Below, piece by piece: positions 8,289 through 17,060 of a DNA stretch of 64,000 nucleotides. Where the stretch lies: positions 62,001 to 126,000 of the forward strand of contig NZ_VWXI01000018.1 of NCBI RefSeq assembly GCF_011752525.1, given 5' to 3'. Position 1 is the stretch's first letter. Every line of letters starts with the position of its first letter. A model generated the notes under the pieces. That model did not search any database. It was not told where the DNA came from and saw only the letters and a list, made by a program, of their open reading frames with translations. This DNA comes from Pantoea sp. Cy-639. GTDB lineage: Bacteria; Pseudomonadota; Gammaproteobacteria; Pseudomonadales; Pseudomonadaceae. Both the position numbers and the translations under genes were made by a program.

Positions 8289-9566
8289 ATGAGCAAGACC
8301 AACGAATCCTTGATGCAACGTCGTGTCGCCGCCGTCCCACGTGGCGTTGGCCAGATTCACCCGATCTTCGTCGATACCGCGAAGAACTCGACGGTGATCG
8401 ATGTTGAAGGCCGCGAACTGATCGACTTCGCCGGTGGCATCGCCGTACTGAACACCGGCCACCTGCACCCGAAAGTGGTCGCCGCCGTGCAAGAGCAACT
8501 GACCAAGGTCAGCCACACCTGCTTCCAGGTGCTGGCCTACGAGCCCTACGTCGAGCTGTGCGAGAAGATCAACAAGCTGGTCCCAGGCAACTTCGACAAG
8601 AAGACCCTGCTGGTGACCACCGGCTCCGAAGCCGTTGAGAACGCCGTGAAGATCGCCCGTGCCGCCACTGGCCGCGCCGGCGTGATCGCCTTCACCGGCG
8701 GCTACCACGGCCGCACCATGATGACCCTGGGCCTGACCGGCAAGGTCGTGCCGTACTCCGCTGGCATGGGCCTGATGCCAGGTGGCATCTTCCGCGCCCT
8801 GTTCCCGAGCGAGCTGCACGGTATCAGCGTCGACGACGCCATTGCCTCGGTCGAGCGCATCTTCAAGAACGATGCCGAGCCGAGCGACATCGCCGCGATC
8901 ATCCTCGAGCCAGTACAAGGCGAAGGCGGTTTCCTGCCAGCGCCGAAAGAGCTGATGAAGCGTCTGCGCGAACTGTGCGACAAGCACGGTATCCTGCTGA
9001 TTGCCGACGAAGTGCAGACTGGCGCTGGCCGTACCGGCACCTTCTTCGCCATGGAACAGATGGGCGTCGCGCCTGACCTGACCACCTTCGCCAAGTCCAT
9101 CGCCGGCGGCTTCCCGCTGGCCGGTGTGTGCGGCAAGGCCGAGTACATGGACGCCATTGCCCCGGGTGGCCTGGGCGGTACCTACGCCGGTTCGCCGATC
9201 GCTTGCGCCGCGGCCCTGGCCGTACTCGACGTGTTCGAGCAAGAGAAACTGCTGGATCGCAGCAAGGCCGTCGGTGAGCGTCTGACCACTGGCCTGCGTG
9301 AAATCCAGAAGAAGCACCCGATCATCGGCGACGTCCGTGGTCTGGGCTCGATGATCGCGGTGGAAGTGTTCGAGAAAGGCACCCACACCCCGAACGCCGC
9401 CGCCGTTGCCCAGGTCGTGGCCAAGGCCCGCGACAAGGGCCTGATCCTGCTGTCCTGCGGTACCTACGGCAACGTCCTGCGTATTCTGGTGCCGCTGACT
9501 GCGGAAGATGCGCTGCTGGACAAGGGCCTGGCGATCATCGAGGCGTGCTTCGCCGAACTCGCCTGA
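8289..9566 (+). CDS. gabT: 4-aminobutyrate--2-oxoglutarate transaminase
   Basis: A 425-residue class-III PLP aminotransferase that converts 4-aminobutyrate and 2-oxoglutarate to succinic semialdehyde and glutamate. The cofactor lysine is Lys269 in TTFAKSIAGGFP, and Asp240 in LLIADEVQTGAGRTG should bind the pyridine nitrogen. The glycine-rich phosphate site is VTTGSEAVENAVKIAR. Length is normal. The start at 8289 follows GAGGG; an ATG-less upstream extension was ignored. A strong terminator follows 17 bases after the stop. It pairs functionally with gabD. Confidence 0.96.
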   Translation: MSKTNESLMQRRVAAVPRGVGQIHPIFVDTAKNSTVIDVEGRELIDFAGGIAVLNTGHLHPKVVAAVQEQLTKVSHTCFQVLAYEPYVELCEKINKLVPGNFDKKTLLVTTGSEAVENAVKIARAATGRAGVIAFTGGYHGRTMMTLGLTGKVVPYSAGMGLMPGGIFRALFPSELHGISVDDAIASVERIFKNDAEPSDIAAIILEPVQGEGGFLPAPKELMKRLRELCDKHGILLIADEVQTGAGRTGTFFAMEQMGVAPDLTTFAKSIAGGFPLAGVCGKAEYMDAIAPGGLGGTYAGSPIACAAALAVLDVFEQEKLLDRSKAVGERLTTGLREIQKKHPIIGDVRGLGSMIAVEVFEKGTHTPNAAAVAQVVAKARDKGLILLSCGTYGNVLRILVPLTAEDALLDKGLAIIEACFAELA

Positions 9567-9582
9567 GTGTGACCCGCTGCAG

Positions 9583-9608
9583 AAAAACCCGCTTCGGCGG
9601 GTTTTTTT
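9583..9608 (+). terminator. Intrinsic terminator of gabT
   Basis: AAAACCCGC and GCGGGTTTT arms around a TTCG tetraloop, followed by a T-run through 9608. This is a textbook rho-independent terminator. Confidence 0.9.
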
Positions 9609-9696
9609 ATGCCGTCAGTCGGCATCAGGCGCTAAGGTTGTAGGAGGATTCCTTGGAAGCTGCGATGGACCGCGCGTCATATCTGGAGACTTGCTC

Positions 9697-11034
9697 ATGA
9701 GCGCCGCCGACCCCGTACCCCCTTGTGTCCTGATCGCCGAGGGCGATCCCTGGGTGCGCGACATGCTCCGCGAGATGCTGCTCAGCGTGCGTTGCGACGC
9801 CCGTCTGCAGGTCTGCGCCGACGGCTCCCAGGCGCTGAGCGCGTTGTCGGCCAAGCCCGACCTGATCATCGCTGCCCGCGAGCTGGCCGGGCTCGACGGC
9901 CTCGACCTGCTGCGCAAGGTGCGCGCCAAGGGCGACAAGCCCGGCCTGCCATTCATTCTCATGAGCGACCGCACCGACAGCGCCAGCGTACGCGAGGCGC
10001 TGCCGTTGCATCCCACTGCCTACCTGAGCAAGCCGCTCGACCTGGACAACCTGCGCAAGCGCCTGGAAAACCTGCTGCTGGAAGTCGGCGAGCAGATTGC
10101 CTGCCCGGTGCCGCCGCTGCAGCCTGGCGCGCAGTTGCCAGACTACCTCGAGCAGCGCCGTGCCACGGCCGACGGTGGCCCGTTGTTCGCGGACGTGCAG
10201 GTGGCGATCAAGCGGGCGCTCAACCCGCACGGCCTCAACCTCAAGGTGCTCGAGGAGGAGGTTCGCAGCGATCCGCAGATCACCGGTGTGCTGATCGCCG
10301 CGGCCAACAGTGCTGCCCTGCACCGCGAGGCTCCGGTGCAGACCTTGCTGCAGGCGCTGAACACGCTGGGCAGCACCCAGAGCATGAACCTCATCCTTGG
10401 CCTGACCCTCAAGCGCAGCGCCCGGTTGAGCGACCCGCTGCTGGCGCGACATGCCGCGCAATACTGGAACCTCTCGCTGCACACTGCCGAATACGCGCGC
10501 AGCTTGGCGCGCATGCTCGAGGTGGACGAGGGGCGTTGCTATTGTGCCGGCTTGCTGCACTGCCTGGGTGATCTGGCGGTGCTGCGTACCTTGCAGGAGT
10601 GGCGCCTGGCGGGAGGCGAACTGGACGAGGACCAGGTGCAGTTGTCGCTCAACGCGTTCGGCGCGCCGTTCGGCTCGGCACTGCGGACCCGCTGGCGCCT
10701 GCCGCTGGACCTGCGCGAGCTGATCGCGGCGGTGTACCAGCTTGGCGGTGGGGTGTACTCGCGGGAGATCCTGGCGATGAACCTGGCAGGCCAGCTGTCG
10801 CGGTTGAAACCGAGCGAGGGGCTGGAGAAGGTTGCCAGCAACAAGACTGCCCGATTGCTCAAGCTCGGACTCCCGGAACTGTCACGGTTGCGCAAGGTCG
10901 ACCCACAGGCGCAGGCCCGGGAAGAGGCCGAGCGGCAGGCGGCACAGGCTGCCGAAAGCCAGCCGCAAGCCGCGATGAGCGAGCCTGCAACGGCAAGCGC
11001 CGAACCAGCAGGCGGCAAGGAACACCAGGCCTGA
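9697..11034 (+). CDS. Receiver-like/HDOD domain protein with degenerate phosphoacceptor
   Basis: A 445-residue protein. Residues 9-130 fold like a response-regulator receiver: VLIAEGDPWVR, then FILMS with Ser90, and YLSKPL with Lys112. The aspartate that should be phosphorylated is replaced by Ala60 (DLIIAARELAGLDG), and the acidic pocket is Glu15-Gly16. Residues about 165-370 form an HDOD domain (DPQITGVLIAAANSAA, then NTLGSTQSMNLILGL). HDOD proteins act in signalling and lack the catalytic HD pair. The tail is rich in Ala, Gln and Glu. The start at 9697 was chosen over 9508, which lies inside gabT. A phosphorylation-independent adaptor role is likely; the partner is unknown. Confidence 0.85.
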   Translation: MSAADPVPPCVLIAEGDPWVRDMLREMLLSVRCDARLQVCADGSQALSALSAKPDLIIAARELAGLDGLDLLRKVRAKGDKPGLPFILMSDRTDSASVREALPLHPTAYLSKPLDLDNLRKRLENLLLEVGEQIACPVPPLQPGAQLPDYLEQRRATADGGPLFADVQVAIKRALNPHGLNLKVLEEEVRSDPQITGVLIAAANSAALHREAPVQTLLQALNTLGSTQSMNLILGLTLKRSARLSDPLLARHAAQYWNLSLHTAEYARSLARMLEVDEGRCYCAGLLHCLGDLAVLRTLQEWRLAGGELDEDQVQLSLNAFGAPFGSALRTRWRLPLDLRELIAAVYQLGGGVYSREILAMNLAGQLSRLKPSEGLEKVASNKTARLLKLGLPELSRLRKVDPQAQAREEAERQAAQAAESQPQAAMSEPATASAEPAGGKEHQA

Positions 11035-11173
11035 TCGCAGCAGTGTAGGGTTTGTATCAGGCTTGGGATCGCTCCTACAGCTGTTGCGGATGGCTGTTCG
11101 TTTCCACAGACGCTCTCCAGGCGTAGCTTTCCTGTCACTCCACCACGCAATGGCAGAGAGGTTGCGGCTGAAG

Positions 11174-11950
11174 ATGAGCACGTACAGATACCGCGGCCTG
11201 CGCTATCAGGTCTATCGATCCCAAGCGCGAAAGCTCGCCCATCAGGCGCTCTGCACAAGCCAGCTTGTCCCCAGGCCTGGGCTGGACATCGACAAGGTGT
11301 GTTTAGAGCCCATCTGCCACAAGACTATTGACGCACTTCAGCAGTGGGGCGAGCAGACGCACCATTTCCCCTGGGAAGAGGTGCCGCGATGGGTGGAGTG
11401 TGATCTCAAGGGTTTCGACCTGGCGTTGTGGTCTGCGCGAGCGCTCTGCGGCCTCTGCTATGCCAGTCCTCGGCAAAGCAGGCGTTGCATCAAGATCATC
11501 CTTTTCGAGGGCAGGCCAGGTCTGAACCCATTGAGAGGGCTGGTGGCGTCGCTGTCGCTGTTGGCGGTCGCCGAGTATGCAAGGATGCTCAAGTACTCGC
11601 GAATCGAGATTCAGCAACCCGATCCCGGTGCAGTACCCCTTTATCGGTCGCTTGGCTTCGCCCGGGATCCAGCGGGACACCTGGTGATACCCGTTGCGGC
11701 AATGAGCCGGCAAAGTACTCTCCACATCTCAGAGGTTCCCATGAGCTATTCGAAAGACTCCAGGAAAGCTGCATTGATCCAACGCTACACAGCCCAGGCT
11801 ATCGCTCTGGCGGGGACGATCACCGATCAGCAACGACACTTTCTCGAAGTCGGTTTCAAGGACGGTCGGGAACAAGAGCCTGAGGGGATATTGGCCGGAC
11901 CACGTAGTGGCCCAATCGATTACGAGTGGTGCGCAGTCGCTTCGAGGTGA
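11174..11950 (+). CDS. GNAT-like hypothetical protein with extra C-terminal segment
   Basis: A 258-residue protein that I do not recognise with certainty. Residues about 105-175 resemble the end of a GNAT acetyltransferase (LVASLSLLAVAEYAR, then IEIQQPDPGAVPLYRSLGF). The usual acyl-CoA loop is poorly preserved. Residues 190-258 form a separate module that begins at an in-frame ATG (11741) with its own AGAGG ribosome site. A second product or a fused neighbour is therefore possible. The start at 11174 follows GAGAGG at 12 bases; ATGs at 11063 and 11150 are alternatives. Base composition is visibly less GC-rich than the flanks, which hints at horizontal acquisition. Confidence 0.6.
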   Translation: MSTYRYRGLRYQVYRSQARKLAHQALCTSQLVPRPGLDIDKVCLEPICHKTIDALQQWGEQTHHFPWEEVPRWVECDLKGFDLALWSARALCGLCYASPRQSRRCIKIILFEGRPGLNPLRGLVASLSLLAVAEYARMLKYSRIEIQQPDPGAVPLYRSLGFARDPAGHLVIPVAAMSRQSTLHISEVPMSYSKDSRKAALIQRYTAQAIALAGTITDQQRHFLEVGFKDGREQEPEGILAGPRSGPIDYEWCAVASR

Positions 11951-12001
11951 ACTTCGCCGTAGGCCGAGCAGCATGCCGCATTTGACGTGTGGATGATCCG
12001 C

Positions 12002-12991
12002 TCAGCCTTTCACGATCTGGTTCTTGCCCTGGCGCTTGGCGCGGTACATGGCCGCGTCCGCCCGGGCGAACAGGCTGTCCAGGGTCTCGTCCTGATCCAG
12101 TAGCCCGGTCAGCCCCTGGCTCACGGTCACGCCGTACACCTGCTCGCCGTGGCTGAAGCTCAACCGCTGGATTTCCCGCTGCAATCGCTCGGCAATCTGC
12201 TCGGCTACCTGTGCGGTACAGCCTGGAAACACTGCAGCGAACTCCTCGCCGCCAATCCTGCCGAACAGGTCGCCACGGCGTAGCACGGCCTTGCCGCTGT
12301 CGGCGATACGTTGCAGTACCTGGTCACCTTCCTGGTGGCCGTAACTGTCATTGATCTGCTTGAAGTCGTCGATATCCAACAGCAGGAACGCCATCGGCGT
12401 GCCGTCTTCGCGGGCACTGTCGAAGGCTTGCTGGGCGCACTCGAAGAAATGCCGGCGGTTGCTGCTCTGGGTGAGTACATCGGTGGTGGCCAGGCGTTGC
12501 AGCTCACCTTCGAGCTGCTTCTTTTCAGTGATGTCTTCGGCGATGCCGACGATGATCACCCGCTGGTCACCCTCACGCTGCTGGTTGATGTAGCACTTGT
12601 CGCTGAGCCAGCGTACTTCACCGGCGGCGTTGAGGATGCGGTACTCACGATCTTCGACGGTGCCCTTGACCAATACCTGGGCCAGGCTGCGTTCGGCGTA
12701 TTCCAGGTCATCCGGGTAAATGGCATCGCGCCATTCGTTGTAGTCGGCCATGACCAGGCTGGCTGGGCGACCGAAGATGCGTTCGTAGGCGGGACTGACG
12801 TAGAGCACCTGGCGGGTCTCCCAGTCGAAGGCCCAGAGCACGGCATTGACGCTGTCGAGCAGCGATGAATAGAGCTGTTCACGTTCGCTCAGGCGAGCAA
12901 CCTCGCCCTGGGCGTGGAGCAGGGCAAGCAGGGTCTGGGCGGCTTCGGGACGCGGAGTCCCGGTATGCGTAGGTGGAAGGTCTTTGGCCAT
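12002..12991 (-). CDS. PAS-GGDEF diguanylate cyclase
   Basis: A 329-residue signalling protein that makes cyclic di-GMP from GTP. A PAS sensor covers about residues 38-155 (VLYVSPAYERIFGRP, then GIAEDITEKK). A GGDEF domain covers 165-326 with an intact GGEEF catalytic motif (247-251) and an RxxD product-inhibition site (Arg238-Asp241). There is no signal peptide or membrane span, so it is cytoplasmic. The start at 12991 was chosen over 13126 because the upstream 45 codons read through a palindrome and have non-coding character; the ribosome site is weak either way. It neighbours desA and a second cyclic di-GMP protein. Confidence 0.88.
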   Translation of the reverse strand: MAKDLPPTHTGTPRPEAAQTLLALLHAQGEVARLSEREQLYSSLLDSVNAVLWAFDWETRQVLYVSPAYERIFGRPASLVMADYNEWRDAIYPDDLEYAERSLAQVLVKGTVEDREYRILNAAGEVRWLSDKCYINQQREGDQRVIIVGIAEDITEKKQLEGELQRLATTDVLTQSSNRRHFFECAQQAFDSAREDGTPMAFLLLDIDDFKQINDSYGHQEGDQVLQRIADSGKAVLRRGDLFGRIGGEEFAAVFPGCTAQVAEQIAERLQREIQRLSFSHGEQVYGVTVSQGLTGLLDQDETLDSLFARADAAMYRAKRQGKNQIVKG

Positions 12992-13094
12992 GAGCACGGA
13001 ACGGTTCTCGACGATGGGCGTGCGGCCACGGTCCGGCCCGCCACGCGGGCGATATGCCGAATTTGAGTTCTTTTGCGGGAGGGAAGTTCCGGAG

Positions 13095-13121
13095 CGACAT
13101 GCCCCGTTGCGGGGCATGTCG
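13095..13121 (-). terminator. Perfect 11-bp hairpin after desA
   Basis: CGACATGCCCC (13095-13105) and GGGGCATGTCG (13111-13121) flank a 5-base loop, 12 bases past the desA stop on the minus strand. The stem is strong but no T-run follows, so it may be a transcript stabiliser or a weak terminator. Confidence 0.5.
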
Positions 13122-13132
13122 ATCAACGGTGA

Positions 13133-14317
13133 TCAGACGCTGTTGGGGCGCAGCGAGTAGGTCTTGAGCTGAGCGGCGAAGTCGCGCAGCGACTGGATAC
13201 CGCTGGCCTCGGCCTCGTGTACCCAGTCCTTCATGGCAGCGAGCATGTCATGGCCGTTGGCGCTGGTGCGGGCCCAGATCTGCTGTAGCGCCAGGCGCTT
13301 TTCGTAGATGGTCTTGAGTGCCTGGCTGTGGGCCAGCATCGACTCGATGCGCACGTGGTGGCGGTCTTGCAACAGGCTGGTTTCCCGCGACAGCAGGCGC
13401 TTGGCGCGGCGGAAACGATGACGCACCGAGGCATCGACCTTGTCCAGCTCCTGCTTCACCAGCGGGCCGATCACCACCTTGCGGTACTGGGCCATGATCT
13501 GGAAGCGGTTGTTGAGGATGGCCATGGCCGTGTCCATGTCCAGCGAAGCCTTGCCTTCGACCCGATGGGCGATCGGCGCGACGCGCTGCACCTTGGCCAG
13601 GCGCAGCATGCTCAGCAGGCGGATCCACATCCAGCCCATGTCGAACTCCCAGCGGCGAACCGAGAGTTTGGCCGAGTTGGGGTAGGTGTGATGATTGTTG
13701 TGCAGTTCCTCGCCGCCAATGATGATGCCCCAGGGCACCAGGTTGGTGGCCGCGTCACGGCATTCGAAATTGCGGTAGCCGATGGCATGGCCCAGGCCGT
13801 TGACCACGCCAGCGGCCCAGAACGGAATCCACATCATCTGGATCGCCCAGATGGTGATGCCGATGGTGCCGAACAGCAGCAGGTCGATCACCGCCATCAG
13901 GACGATGCCACCGAGTTTGTAGCGGGTGTAGAGGTTGCGCTCGATCCAGTCGTCCGGGCAGTTCTTGCCGTAGATGCGCAGGGTTTCCTCGTTGCGTGCC
14001 TCGGCGCGGTAGAGCTCGGCACCTTTGCGCAGTACCGTGCCCAGCCCCTTGTGCACCGGGCTGTGCGGGTCGTCCGGGGTTTCGCACTTGGCGTGATGCT
14101 TGCGGTGGATGGCGGTCCATTCGCGGGTGTTCTGCGCGGTGGTGAGCCACAGCCAGAAGCGGAAGAAATGCTTGAGCCCCGCGTTCAGTTCCAGCGCGCG
14201 GTGGGCCGAATAGCGGTGCAGGTAGATGGTGACGCTGACGATGGTGAGGTGGGTCATCAGCAGGGTGACCGCGACCAGTTGCCAGGCCGACAAGTCGAGC
14301 AAACCGTAGTACCACAT
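13133..14317 (-). CDS. desA: Delta-9 fatty acid desaturase DesA
   Basis: A 394-residue membrane di-iron desaturase that puts a cis double bond into saturated acyl chains of membrane lipids, adjusting fluidity under aerobic conditions. The three histidine boxes are HRYSAH (35-40), HRKHHAK (72-78) and HNNHH in EELHNNHHTYP. Hydrophobic spans flank the first box and occupy about 130-170. A C-terminal helical region of about 150 residues rich in charged residues follows. The placement beside a GGDEF-EAL gene matches the gene order I recall around desA in other pseudomonads. It is divergent from that gene across 151 bases. Confidence 0.93.
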   Translation of the reverse strand: MWYYGLLDLSAWQLVAVTLLMTHLTIVSVTIYLHRYSAHRALELNAGLKHFFRFWLWLTTAQNTREWTAIHRKHHAKCETPDDPHSPVHKGLGTVLRKGAELYRAEARNEETLRIYGKNCPDDWIERNLYTRYKLGGIVLMAVIDLLLFGTIGITIWAIQMMWIPFWAAGVVNGLGHAIGYRNFECRDAATNLVPWGIIIGGEELHNNHHTYPNSAKLSVRRWEFDMGWMWIRLLSMLRLAKVQRVAPIAHRVEGKASLDMDTAMAILNNRFQIMAQYRKVVIGPLVKQELDKVDASVRHRFRRAKRLLSRETSLLQDRHHVRIESMLAHSQALKTIYEKRLALQQIWARTSANGHDMLAAMKDWVHEAEASGIQSLRDFAAQLKTYSLRPNSV

Positions 14318-14428
14318 AGGGGGAAAGACCCTCGAAAAAACAGGGGGAACAGCGCTCGCATTATCCCTTGGCGGGGAAATAAAACCAGTCGCCCTTTTTG
14401 ATAGGAAGTCACAGGGTGTTTCAGCCCT

Positions 14429-14434
14429 TATAAT
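14429..14434 (+). promoter_or_regulatory. -10 promoter element (TATAAT) for the PAS-GGDEF-EAL gene
   Basis: A consensus TATAAT at 14429-14434 lies 34 bases before the ATG at 14469. No good -35 lies at 16-18 bases; TTGATA at 14398 is 25 bases away. The element argues that translation does not begin at the ATG within it (14433). Confidence 0.45.
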
Positions 14435-14468
14435 GCCCCTTCCTTTTTCATGGGCTCATCCACCCGAC

Positions 14469-16364
14469 ATGTCAGTTTCCGTTCGCGACGCCTTGCGCAT
14501 GGCCGGGCTCTACGTGGTGCTTTCGATCCTCTGGCTGGTGCTGTCCGAAGTCGTGCTGCGCGGCATGTCCGAGGACCCGCTGGCGCTGACCGTGGGGCGG
14601 CAGATCAATGTCGTGGTCTGGGTGCTGCTCAGCGCCTTGCTGATTTTCTTCTCGCGTGCCCGCCTGCTCAACTTCATCGGTATCGGTGCGCGCCTGCGCA
14701 GCGAGGACCGCGAGCGCCTGCGCATGGCCGCGGCGGTCTTCGACAGTACCTTGGAAGGCGTGCTGGTGACCGACCGCAACGGTTTGATCGTGCACGTCAA
14801 CCGGGCCTTCATGCGCATCACCGGATACCAGCAGGACGAGGTCATCGGCCAGCGCCCGAGCAAGTTCAAGTCTGGTCGTCACGGGGCTCCGTTCTACCAG
14901 CAGATCTATGCCGCGCTGGCCGACCAGGGCGAGTGGAGCGGCGAGATCTGGAACCGGCGCAAAAGCGGCGAGATCTACCCGCAGTGGCAGACCATCTGCG
15001 CCATTCGCGACGACAGCGGTGCGCTCAGCCACTATGTCGCAGTGTTCAGCGACATCAGCGCGATCAAGCACACCGAGGAAGAACTGGCCTACCTGGTGCA
15101 TCACGATCCGCTGACCGCTCTGCCCAACCGCCTGCTGTTCAACGACCGGGTCGAACAGGCGCTGGCCGCCGCCCAGGCCAACAAGCGTGGTTGTGCCTTG
15201 CTGCTGCTCGACCTCGATCACTTCCAGAGCATCAACGATGGCCTTGGCCATACCATTGGCGACCAGTTGCTCAAGCTGGTCGGCGAGCGTCTGCGCGACC
15301 TGCTGGGCAATGGCGTGACCCTGGCGCGGCTGGGCGGTGACGAGTTCGGCGTGCTGGCGGAAAGCTGCCAGCAGGTCGGCCAGGCCGGCAAGCTGGCACA
15401 GACCATCATCGAGCGCTTGCGCGAGCCTTTCTGCTTTGAGGGCAATCGCCTGTTCATCAGTGCCAGTATCGGCATCAGCTTGTTCCCCAGCGATGCCCTG
15501 AGTGCCGAGCAACTGTTGCGCAACGCCGACTCGGCGCTGTTCAAGGCCAAGGGTAACGGGCGGGCCTGCTACGCGCTGTACACCGAGGAACTGACCGCTC
15601 ACGCCCAGCACCGGGTGGAGACGGCTGGTGAGCTGCGTCGGGCCCTGGAGCAGCAAGAGCTGCGTGTGTTCTTCCAGCCGGTTCACGACCTGTTCACCGC
15701 ACGCATGATCGGTGTCGAGGCGCTGGTGCGCTGGCAGCACCCGCAGCGGGGGCTGGTCTCGCCGGCCGAGTTCATTCCCATCGCCGAGCGTACCGGCCTG
15801 ATCGCCGAAATAGACGCCTGGGTATTGCGCCAGGCCTGTCGACAGATGGTCGAGTGGCAGGCCGAGGGGCGGCAATTGACGTTCGTCGCGGTGAACATCT
15901 CCAGCCGCCTGTTCAGCCAGCGTGAACTCTACCGGCAGGTGGCCGATGTGTTGCACGAGACTGGCCTGGACCCGGCGTTGCTCGAGCTGGAGGTCACCGA
16001 GAGTGCGGTGATGGAAGACCCTGAGGTGGCGCTGGAGCAGTTGCACCGGTTGCGCGAGCTGGGGCTGAACCTGGCCATCGATGACTTCGGTACCGGTTAT
16101 TCCTCGCTGTTGCGGCTAAAGCGGCTGCCGGTGCAGAAGCTGAAGATCGACCAGGGCTTCGTTGCCGGGCTGCCGTGCGACGAGGACGACATCGCCATTG
16201 TCCGGGTAATCATCGCCCTGGCCCGAAGCATGGGCATGAAGGTGCACGCCGAAGGCATCGAGCAGGCCGAGCAGGCGCGCTTCCTGCTCGAACAGCAGTG
16301 CCAGCAGGGGCAGGGTTACTGGTTCGGCCGGCCGGTGCCTGCAGCCCAATTGCACTGGGATTGA
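14469..16364 (+). CDS. Membrane PAS-GGDEF-EAL protein (cyclic di-GMP turnover, probable phosphodiesterase)
   Basis: A 631-residue inner-membrane protein. Two hydrophobic spans lie at about residues 8-30 and 47-64, then a PAS domain at 85-200. A GGDEF domain has an intact GGDEF (289-293). An EAL domain begins near 385 with EAL at 417-419 and conserved NISSRLF and DDFGTGYSSL motifs. Both catalytic signatures are present, so activity cannot be settled by eye. Relatives beside desA, such as P. aeruginosa PA0285 (PipA), are described as phosphodiesterases. The start at 14469 lies downstream of a TATAAT at 14429; the ATG at 14433 would fall inside the promoter. Confidence 0.88.
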   Translation: MSVSVRDALRMAGLYVVLSILWLVLSEVVLRGMSEDPLALTVGRQINVVVWVLLSALLIFFSRARLLNFIGIGARLRSEDRERLRMAAAVFDSTLEGVLVTDRNGLIVHVNRAFMRITGYQQDEVIGQRPSKFKSGRHGAPFYQQIYAALADQGEWSGEIWNRRKSGEIYPQWQTICAIRDDSGALSHYVAVFSDISAIKHTEEELAYLVHHDPLTALPNRLLFNDRVEQALAAAQANKRGCALLLLDLDHFQSINDGLGHTIGDQLLKLVGERLRDLLGNGVTLARLGGDEFGVLAESCQQVGQAGKLAQTIIERLREPFCFEGNRLFISASIGISLFPSDALSAEQLLRNADSALFKAKGNGRACYALYTEELTAHAQHRVETAGELRRALEQQELRVFFQPVHDLFTARMIGVEALVRWQHPQRGLVSPAEFIPIAERTGLIAEIDAWVLRQACRQMVEWQAEGRQLTFVAVNISSRLFSQRELYRQVADVLHETGLDPALLELEVTESAVMEDPEVALEQLHRLRELGLNLAIDDFGTGYSSLLRLKRLPVQKLKIDQGFVAGLPCDEDDIAIVRVIIALARSMGMKVHAEGIEQAEQARFLLEQQCQQGQGYWFGRPVPAAQLHWD

Positions 16365-16390
16365 GCGCTGGTCGCGGGGCAAGCCAGCGC
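16365..16390. terminator. Hairpin between convergent genes
   Basis: GCGCTGG (16365-16371) and CCAGCGC (16384-16390) enclose a 12-base loop carrying a REP core fragment (tcgcggggcaag). It lies between the ends of the EAL gene and metI and could serve both strands. No T-run. Confidence 0.45.
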
Positions 16391-16415
16391 CCGTCACGCT
16401 TGAGGCCCGCCTCGG

Positions 16416-17060
16416 TCAACGCTTGTTCAAGCCTTTGGCCAGACGGTCGCCACCTAGCTGGATCACCGCCACCAGCGCCACCAGCATGACGATCACCGTC
16501 AGCATGATCTGGCTGTCGAAGCGCTGGTAACCGTAGCGATAGGCGATATCCCCCAGCCCTCCGGCGCCGATGGCTCCGGCCATGGCCGAGGAGTTGATCA
16601 GCGTCACCAGGGTGATGGTGAAGCCGCCGACGATGCCAGGCAGCGCCTCGGGCAGCAGCACGTGCCAGACGATGTGCCAGCGGCGGCAACCCATGGCCTG
16701 GGCGGCCTCGATCAGGCCATGGTCCACTTCCCGCAGGCTGACCTCGGCGATCCGCGCGAAGAAAGGCGTGGCGGCGATGGTCAGCGGTACCACCGCGGCC
16801 CAGACGCCGTAGGTGGTGCCCACCACCAGGCGGGTGAAGGGAATCAGCGCGACCATCAGGATCAGGAACGGGATCGAGCGGAACAGGTTGACGATGGCGC
16901 CCAGCGTCCGGTTCAGCACGGGCGCCTCGAAGATCCCGCCCTTGTCGCTGGTGACCAGCAGCACTGCCATCGGTACACCGACCAGCAGCGCCACCAGCGA
17001 GGACACGCCGACCATCAGCAGAGTGTCGAACAGGCCTTGCAGCAAGCGTTCAGTCCACAT
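16416..17060 (-). CDS. metI: MetI-type ABC transporter permease
   Basis: A 214-residue permease with five or six membrane spans and the EAA loop EAAQAMGCRRWHIVWHVLLPEALPG (about residues 130-154 region) that docks on the ATPase. It forms the channel of a MetNIQ-type importer. The start at 17060 overlaps the metN stop by 11 bases, so translation is probably coupled. It is the last gene of a minus-strand run of six (two SfnB-type genes, an LLM monooxygenase, metQ, metN, metI). This context suggests the cargo is an organosulfur compound rather than only methionine. Confidence 0.92.
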   Translation of the reverse strand: MWTERLLQGLFDTLLMVGVSSLVALLVGVPMAVLLVTSDKGGIFEAPVLNRTLGAIVNLFRSIPFLILMVALIPFTRLVVGTTYGVWAAVVPLTIAATPFFARIAEVSLREVDHGLIEAAQAMGCRRWHIVWHVLLPEALPGIVGGFTITLVTLINSSAMAGAIGAGGLGDIAYRYGYQRFDSQIMLTVIVMLVALVAVIQLGGDRLAKGLNKR

